From contig NZ_JAFMYU010000005.1 in assembly GCF_017353255.1 (NCBI RefSeq), forward strand, positions 186,001 to 250,000: a DNA stretch of 64,000 nt, read 5' to 3'. Numbering within the stretch: position 1 is the stretch's first letter; each line of letters opens with the position of its first letter. Under the pieces are notes generated by a model. The model was not told where the DNA came from. It did not search any database and was given only the letters and a program-made list of their open reading frames with translations. Made by a program: the position numbers and the translations under genes. Shown here piece after piece: positions 59,866-64,000 of this stretch. The DNA is from Fibrella aquatilis (GTDB lineage Bacteria > Bacteroidota > Bacteroidia > Cytophagales > Spirosomataceae).

Positions 59866-60687
59866 ATGCTCAAAAAAATAACTACCCGGTCTGTAATTTA
59901 TTCGCTAATTGTACTATTAATCTATTTCGTATTAAATGCACTACTAACCGGTCATGCATGGGATGGCATGGTTATCAGCAAATCAGCGTTGACGGTTGAA
60001 TATTGTGAGTTTAATAACGTGGACCGGTTTTTTCACCAGTCCATGAATACATATTCTAATATTGTCTATTTCTTTTTCGGCATATTCATCTGTCAGCTAG
60101 CCTGGGAAGATCAAAAGAACAGGGCAGTTATTGGGCGAAACCGGTTGGAACAATTTCCGGGTTTATCTTACCTCATCGGCGGCGCTTTCATTTACCTGAG
60201 CGTTGGGAGCGCTTTTTTTCATGCTTCGCTGACCTGGGTTGGGCAACGGGTAGACATGAACGGTACCTACGGCCTCAGCATCGCGCTTTTGGCTATTTGT
60301 CTGTACCAGGCGTTTTACAAATGGACATTAACGGACCGCTTGAAAACAAGTGTAGTTGGCCTGCTCATTTTGTTAATCGTCGCTTTTTATCCACTTGCTT
60401 TATTCATATCGAGTAGTATTTTATTGCCCGTTTTTATACTATCCATTTGGTTGCTGACTTTGATCAACTATGTGCAGTTTCGTAAGCAACGATCTATCTT
60501 GCTGGCAATATCCAGTATCACATTGATTCTTATCGCTTTCAAAATTCGTCAGTTGGACGTGCAGAAAATAAACTGCGATCCGTATTCGGTTTGTCAGGGG
60601 CACTCGGTCTGGCACCTGCTGGCGGGGTTAAGTAGTTTTTGCGGCTATGCCTTTTTCAGATTTACACCCACTCCTAACCGACAGTGA
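59866..60687 (+). CDS. Alkaline-ceramidase-like membrane protein
   Basis: The 273-residue protein has seven helices and the ceramidase (CREST superfamily) signatures: EYCEFNNVDRFFHQSMNTYSN, then SAFFHASLTWVGQRVDMNG, and CQGHSVWHLLAG at the end, with the His and Asp that bind zinc in alkaline ceramidases. It should cleave ceramide amides, fitting the sphingolipids of Bacteroidota. The base composition is more AT-rich than the neighbours, a hint of transfer. It overlaps the next gene's GTG start by four bases. Confidence 0.88.
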   Translation: MLKKITTRSVIYSLIVLLIYFVLNALLTGHAWDGMVISKSALTVEYCEFNNVDRFFHQSMNTYSNIVYFFFGIFICQLAWEDQKNRAVIGRNRLEQFPGLSYLIGGAFIYLSVGSAFFHASLTWVGQRVDMNGTYGLSIALLAICLYQAFYKWTLTDRLKTSVVGLLILLIVAFYPLALFISSSILLPVFILSIWLLTLINYVQFRKQRSILLAISSITLILIAFKIRQLDVQKINCDPYSVCQGHSVWHLLAGLSSFCGYAFFRFTPTPNRQ

Positions 60688-61763
60688 ATCGCTACTTACC
60701 CAACCGCCACTGGCTGCTACTCTGCCTGTTACTGACCAGCTATACCCTCCGTGCCCAGCCCGGTGCCTCTGTGCAAACCACGGTGGGCCATTTTCTGAGC
60801 ACCCTCAGCCCTGACGAACAGACAAAAGCTACTTACGCCTTTAGCGATACCACGCGCCGCAAGTGGACCAACCTGCCCGTAGGCATGGTGCCCCGCCCTG
60901 GCATTGCCTACGGCGCCCTGACCGACCAAAGTCGGATGGCGTTTCACCGGGTGCTGTCATCGTTACTCAGCTCGCAGGGGTATCTGAAAGTTGTCAGCAT
61001 CATGGCGCTGGACGATATACTGAATACGCTCTATCAGCAGGCCTTCGATGCCGGAAAAATTGATCAGAGGACTCTGACAATGATGCAGAATTTGAAGTGG
61101 GCGCATGGTAATTTCTACATCTCCATTTGGGGTAAACCGCAGGAGAAGGCCCCGTGGGGGCTGAATTTTGGCGGACACCATATGGCGCTGAGCATCACGG
61201 TCAACGGTGGTGATGTGATCACGTCGCCGATGTTTTACGGCACCGACCCCTCGGAAGTGAAATCGGCTAAATATGCCGGGCTGCGGGTGCTGAGCAAGGA
61301 AGAAGACTACGGGTTTATGCTGGTGAACGCCCTGACCGACAAGCAACGGGCCAAAGCCGTGCTGCCACAGGCGGTACCGAAGGACATCATTACCTCGCCG
61401 CAGGCCAATCAGCGGATCACGTCGTACTACGGCCTGTCGGCGGGTGATTTCTCTGATGATCAGCGAGTTATCCTGACGATGTTGCTTCAGGAATACATGC
61501 ACAATTTCGAGCATCAGACTGCGCACCGGCTCTATGACAAACTGCTAAAGACGGGCTTCGACAAGGTGTATTTTGCCTGGGTGGGTAGCCTGGAAAACAA
61601 CAAACCACACTATTACATCATCAACACCCCCGATTTCCTGATCGAATATGACAACGTGGGCTTCCAGAACGACGGCAACCACATCCACGCCATCCTCCGT
61701 GAAAAAGGCAACGACTTCGGCGATGACCTGCTGAAACGCCACTACGCCGAAGCGAAGCATTGA
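60684..61763 (+). CDS. DUF3500 domain secreted protein, second copy
   Basis: The 359-residue protein has a signal peptide (LLLCLLLTSYTLRAQ) and the DUF3500 plan seen at 44102: LSPDEQTKATYAFSDTTRRKWTNLP, WGLNFGGHHMALSI, and the ending IEYDNVGFQNDGNHIHAIL then NDFGDDLLKRHYAEAKH. Sequence identity between the two copies is moderate, so the duplication is old. The GTG start overlaps the ceramidase stop codon, so the two may be translationally coupled. Function unknown; His-rich motifs suggest metal. Confidence 0.86.
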   Translation: MNRYLPNRHWLLLCLLLTSYTLRAQPGASVQTTVGHFLSTLSPDEQTKATYAFSDTTRRKWTNLPVGMVPRPGIAYGALTDQSRMAFHRVLSSLLSSQGYLKVVSIMALDDILNTLYQQAFDAGKIDQRTLTMMQNLKWAHGNFYISIWGKPQEKAPWGLNFGGHHMALSITVNGGDVITSPMFYGTDPSEVKSAKYAGLRVLSKEEDYGFMLVNALTDKQRAKAVLPQAVPKDIITSPQANQRITSYYGLSAGDFSDDQRVILTMLLQEYMHNFEHQTAHRLYDKLLKTGFDKVYFAWVGSLENNKPHYYIINTPDFLIEYDNVGFQNDGNHIHAILREKGNDFGDDLLKRHYAEAKH

Positions 61764-61787
61764 AAATCTGGTAAAAAATAAAACTAT

Positions 61788-61817
61788 AAAAAAGACCACG
61801 ATAACGTGGTCTTTTTT
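61788..61817 (+). terminator. Rho-independent terminator after the second DUF3500 gene
   Basis: AAGACCACG then ATAA then CGTGGTCTT forms a tight stem with an A run before and a T run after, 25 bp after the stop codon. It may serve the convergent minus-strand gene too. Confidence 0.93.
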
Positions 61818-61840
61818 ATGAGAAGTAAATGCTAATTTGT

Positions 61841-62641
61841 TCAATACGTTTCGTAGGTGAACTCTTCAGAATTACCGTCTGTGTAAGTAATCTTCGTTAC
61901 CAAGCCATTGCTGCCATAAGTCAGTTGAGCATTGGTGGTGCGGTTGTTCTGATTAAAAATTTTAACCGATGAATCGCTAAAATTCTCGCTGATGTTGAAC
62001 GGTCTATTTAGCTCAGTAATTGACCCGGAAGAAAAATAATCGGGCGATAGATATTCGATAGCATTGAAACCAAATAATCCTTTGTATGGATTAGGACTTG
62101 AGTCGTAGGTGTGGGCGTTGCCGTTGATTGTTGTTGCATTGTTACCCACAAACGTGTACGTCTCAGTCTTAGTACCAATAGGTGTTCCGTTTTCAATCCT
62201 GGTTGTCGTACGGGACGAAGGCGTGGTACTATTTCCAGCGTAAGTAAAATCATAAACCACCTTATAATCGGACCCATAGTTAAGTCTTATTCGAGTGGGT
62301 CTATTTTGATTATCGAAGCTGTAATCTAGAATAGGAATTGCCGTTGGTGTTAAATACCGGTACGAAGAATTTATGCGATCATTTGCATCATACGTAATAG
62401 ATGCAGTCTTAAATCTAAGCGTAAGAAACCTTTCGTTACTGAATGATAAAAGACGTCCATTACTGTCGTAAGAGAGTATATACAAGCCATTCTGTACAGC
62501 CCCGGCATCATTTGGCTTGACGTAATTGACGGTTTTGAGCCGGAATCGGGGGGCTGGCTGGTCGCGGTGATCATTGCAGGTGAGGGCCGCGCTAAAGATG
62601 AAGACCAGTGAGAGCCAGCCGAAAAGCGAAAGATGTTTCAT
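61841..62641 (-). CDS. Lipoprotein with RHS/YD-like repeats, unknown function
   Basis: The 266-residue protein starts with a lipoprotein signal (WLSLVFIFSAALTC). The body has repeated short hairpin units such as LYILSYDSNGRLLSFSN, ITYDANDRINSSYRY, YSFDNQNRPTRIRLNYG and LTYGSNGLVTKITYTDGN, the YD-type pattern also seen in DUF4595 and RHS-like proteins of Bacteroidota. It should be an extracytoplasmic beta-rich protein. The gene is AT-rich relative to most of the window. Confidence 0.78.
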   Translation of the reverse strand: MKHLSLFGWLSLVFIFSAALTCNDHRDQPAPRFRLKTVNYVKPNDAGAVQNGLYILSYDSNGRLLSFSNERFLTLRFKTASITYDANDRINSSYRYLTPTAIPILDYSFDNQNRPTRIRLNYGSDYKVVYDFTYAGNSTTPSSRTTTRIENGTPIGTKTETYTFVGNNATTINGNAHTYDSSPNPYKGLFGFNAIEYLSPDYFSSGSITELNRPFNISENFSDSSVKIFNQNNRTTNAQLTYGSNGLVTKITYTDGNSEEFTYETY

Positions 62642-62756
62642 AATAACGTGTGTTGGTAGATTTGGTACGGCTAAATCTAATCAGTAAGCCCAATGATCGG
62701 TATTGTGTCAATATTAAGTATACCCAAAATCTATTTATCGGCTAAGGTATGCCTGT

Positions 62757-62802
62757 GTCAGCAACTATCAACTACCAGACACTAACAACCAACCCCCTAC
62801 CA
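62757..62802. repeat. Solitary heptad arm, CAACTAY units
   Basis: Units CAACTAT, CAACTAC and further variants run in 7-bp register after GTGTCAGC. The words match the right arm of the element at 59661 (CAGCAACTAC). No left arm is found nearby, so this looks like half of an element. It lies between a lipoprotein gene and the sensor kinase gene. Confidence 0.55.
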
Positions 62803-62867
62803 GTCAATGCATAAATAGAGTATAAGCGGGGTTTATAGCTATTTTTCCGTAGTCTATTGACCTCCCT

Positions 62868-64000
62868 ATGACAACCATCTTAGTCGTTGACGACGAACTT
62901 GATCTTGAACCACTCCTGCTGAACTGGTTTCGGCGCCAAATTCGGGATTCGACCTACGCATTTCACTTCGCCCATAACGGCTACGAGGCCCTGACGGTGC
63001 TGCGCAACGAGCCTGCTATCGACCTGCTCCTGCTCGACATCAACATGCCCGAAATGGATGGTCTCACGCTGCTGACCAAACTGCCCGCGCTGAACCCGTT
63101 GCTGCTGGTGGTGATGGTGTCGGCCTATGGCGATATGGGCAATATCCGCACGGCCATGAACCGGGGGGCGTTCGATTTCGTGTGCAAACCTATTGTCTTC
63201 GACGACCTGGAAATCACCATCGAAAAAACGGCCAAACAGGTGCGCCAACTGCGCGAGTCGCACCAGCTAAAGATCATTGACGAGCTGAAAACGCGTTTTT
63301 TCGACAACATCACCCACGAATTCAGGACCCCACTTACGCTGATTCTGGCCCCGCTGGAACAACTGCTGAAGCGCTACCCCGACTCGGCCGAGTTGCAGCA
63401 CAGCCTGAGCATGGTGGCCCGCAATGCCCAGCAGCTATTGCGGCTCATAAACCAACTGCTCGACCTGGCCAAGCTCGAATCGGGGCACCTCTCGGTGGCG
63501 TTGCAGGCTGGTGACCCCGGCGATTTTGTGGGGCAGATCGTGCAGGCGTTTGAGGGAGTGGCCCGCGAGAAAAACCTGCTGCTCTCCTACGAAAACGAAC
63601 TGACTGACGGCTACACATTCGATGCCGACAAGTTGGAACAGATTACCCATAATCTCGTTGCCAACGCCCTGAAGTTCACGCAACGGGGCCACGTAACGGT
63701 CCGGCTTAGCGCCAACCCGGTGGTGACGCTCACCGTGACTGACACCGGCATTGGCATTGCCCCCGAAAAGCTGCCGTACATATTCAACCGCTTCTACCAG
63801 ATTCAGCAGCCGGGCCTGACGGGCGGTGCCTCGTCCTACCAGTTTGCCAATCCGGGCACGGGCATTGGCCTGGCGCTGGTGAAAGAACTGGCCGAACTTA
63901 TGGGCGGCAGCGTGACCGTCAGCAGCGTGTCGGCGCAGGACAAAAGCAGGCCGTCGGGAACCACGTTTACGGTTACGCTGCCTATAATGCGTACGGAGCC
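62868..64000 (+). CDS. Response-regulator / histidine-kinase hybrid protein, partial
   Basis: The frame is open from ATG 62868 to the window end (377 codons so far). Residues 1-120 are a receiver domain: ILVVDDELD acidic pair, LLLLDINMPEMDG with the phospho-acceptor Asp near 56, VSAYGDMGN, and the Lys in FVCKPI. A HisKA domain follows at about 145-210 (FFDNITHEFRTPLTLIL, phospho-acceptor His), then an HATPase domain (VANALKFTQRGHV, VTDTGIGIAPEKLPYIFNRF, GTGIGLALVKELAELMGG). A receiver placed before the kinase is an inverted hybrid. The C-terminus lies outside. Confidence 0.92.
   Translation, partial: MTTILVVDDELDLEPLLLNWFRRQIRDSTYAFHFAHNGYEALTVLRNEPAIDLLLLDINMPEMDGLTLLTKLPALNPLLLVVMVSAYGDMGNIRTAMNRGAFDFVCKPIVFDDLEITIEKTAKQVRQLRESHQLKIIDELKTRFFDNITHEFRTPLTLILAPLEQLLKRYPDSAELQHSLSMVARNAQQLLRLINQLLDLAKLESGHLSVALQAGDPGDFVGQIVQAFEGVAREKNLLLSYENELTDGYTFDADKLEQITHNLVANALKFTQRGHVTVRLSANPVVTLTVTDTGIGIAPEKLPYIFNRFYQIQQPGLTGGASSYQFANPGTGIGLALVKELAELMGGSVTVSSVSAQDKSRPSGTTFTVTLPIMRTE

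Noticed and set aside
1-64000. rRNA, tRNA, riboswitches or an origin of replication
   Set aside because: No tRNA-like T-loop words, rRNA segments, known riboswitch cores or DnaA-box clusters caught my eye. A covariance-model search would be needed to exclude small RNAs.

Overview
The window comes from a GC-moderate member of the Bacteroidota, most likely a Spirosoma-like cytophagalean (family Spirosomaceae or a close relative). This is an inference from the content: a secreted protein with the sorting-type regions typical of the phylum, SusC-like and PorT-like outer-membrane barrels, a MacB/FtsX permease of the Cytophagales type, an ECF sigma factor paired with a membrane-anchored barrel protein, crtZ, an alkaline-ceramidase homologue, DUF3500 and DUF3050 proteins, and promoter-like TAnnTTTG boxes. 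I saw no rRNA, tRNA, CRISPR array, prophage or intact insertion sequence.

Layout. 1-5.3 kb (minus strand): partial secreted protein, AraC regulator, then an acyl-CoA dehydrogenase / FabG / MaoC set for acyl-CoA metabolism. 5.3-11.2 kb: alpha/beta hydrolase, TonB-receptor-like barrel, small barrel protein, HExxH lipoprotein, AlbA_2 protein. 11.3-19.7 kb: crtZ overlapping glpD, a CPBP membrane protease, a Tat-exported Gfo/Idh/MocA oxidoreductase, lipB, a small gene broken by an in-frame stop, and rnr. 19.8-23.9 kb: remains of a toxin-antitoxin pair, an aldo/keto reductase with an AraC regulator, a remnant of a quinone oxidoreductase, a Crp-like regulator and a DUF2306 protein. 24-35 kb: sterol-desaturase-type protein, MFS transporter, nucleotidyltransferase, a lipocalin-like protein, a YdiJ-type FAD/Fe-S oxidase, DUF4230, YqgE, MacB/FtsX permease. 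35-43 kb: PorT-like barrel, nuoA and nuoB split by two paralogous secreted proteins, a D-2-hydroxyacid dehydrogenase, YceI, a Rieske protein with a haem-b-like membrane protein, and the sigma factor pair. 43-64 kb: deoC, DUF3500, amino-acid permease, a disordered secreted protein, UBP zinc finger, aroB, GH20 hexosaminidase, AlkB, enoyl reductase-like MDR, MIP channel, acyl-ACP thioesterase, DUF3050, molybdopterin oxidoreductase, ceramidase, a second DUF3500 and a hybrid sensor kinase cut by the window edge.

The most striking structure is not a gene. About twenty spacers in this window are long, often perfect, inverted repeats. In most of them the arms are themselves runs of degenerate 7-bp direct repeats. 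At least six unrelated sequence families (for example GTGRTRA, TTACGAN, GGAYRYY, GTTTRTG, ANAGTYN, AATGTAC) share this architecture. They fill the spacer, commonly overlap the stop codon of the upstream gene, keep arm complementarity when copies differ, and in two genes they (or similar palindromes) sit in frame inside the coding sequence. I know of no described system matching this. Several shorter palindromes look like more widely distributed intergenic repeats.

Gene starts given here often differ from the longest open frame, because the repeat arms are open in several frames and create false N-terminal extensions. Functional calls rest on motifs read by eye; no database search was possible.
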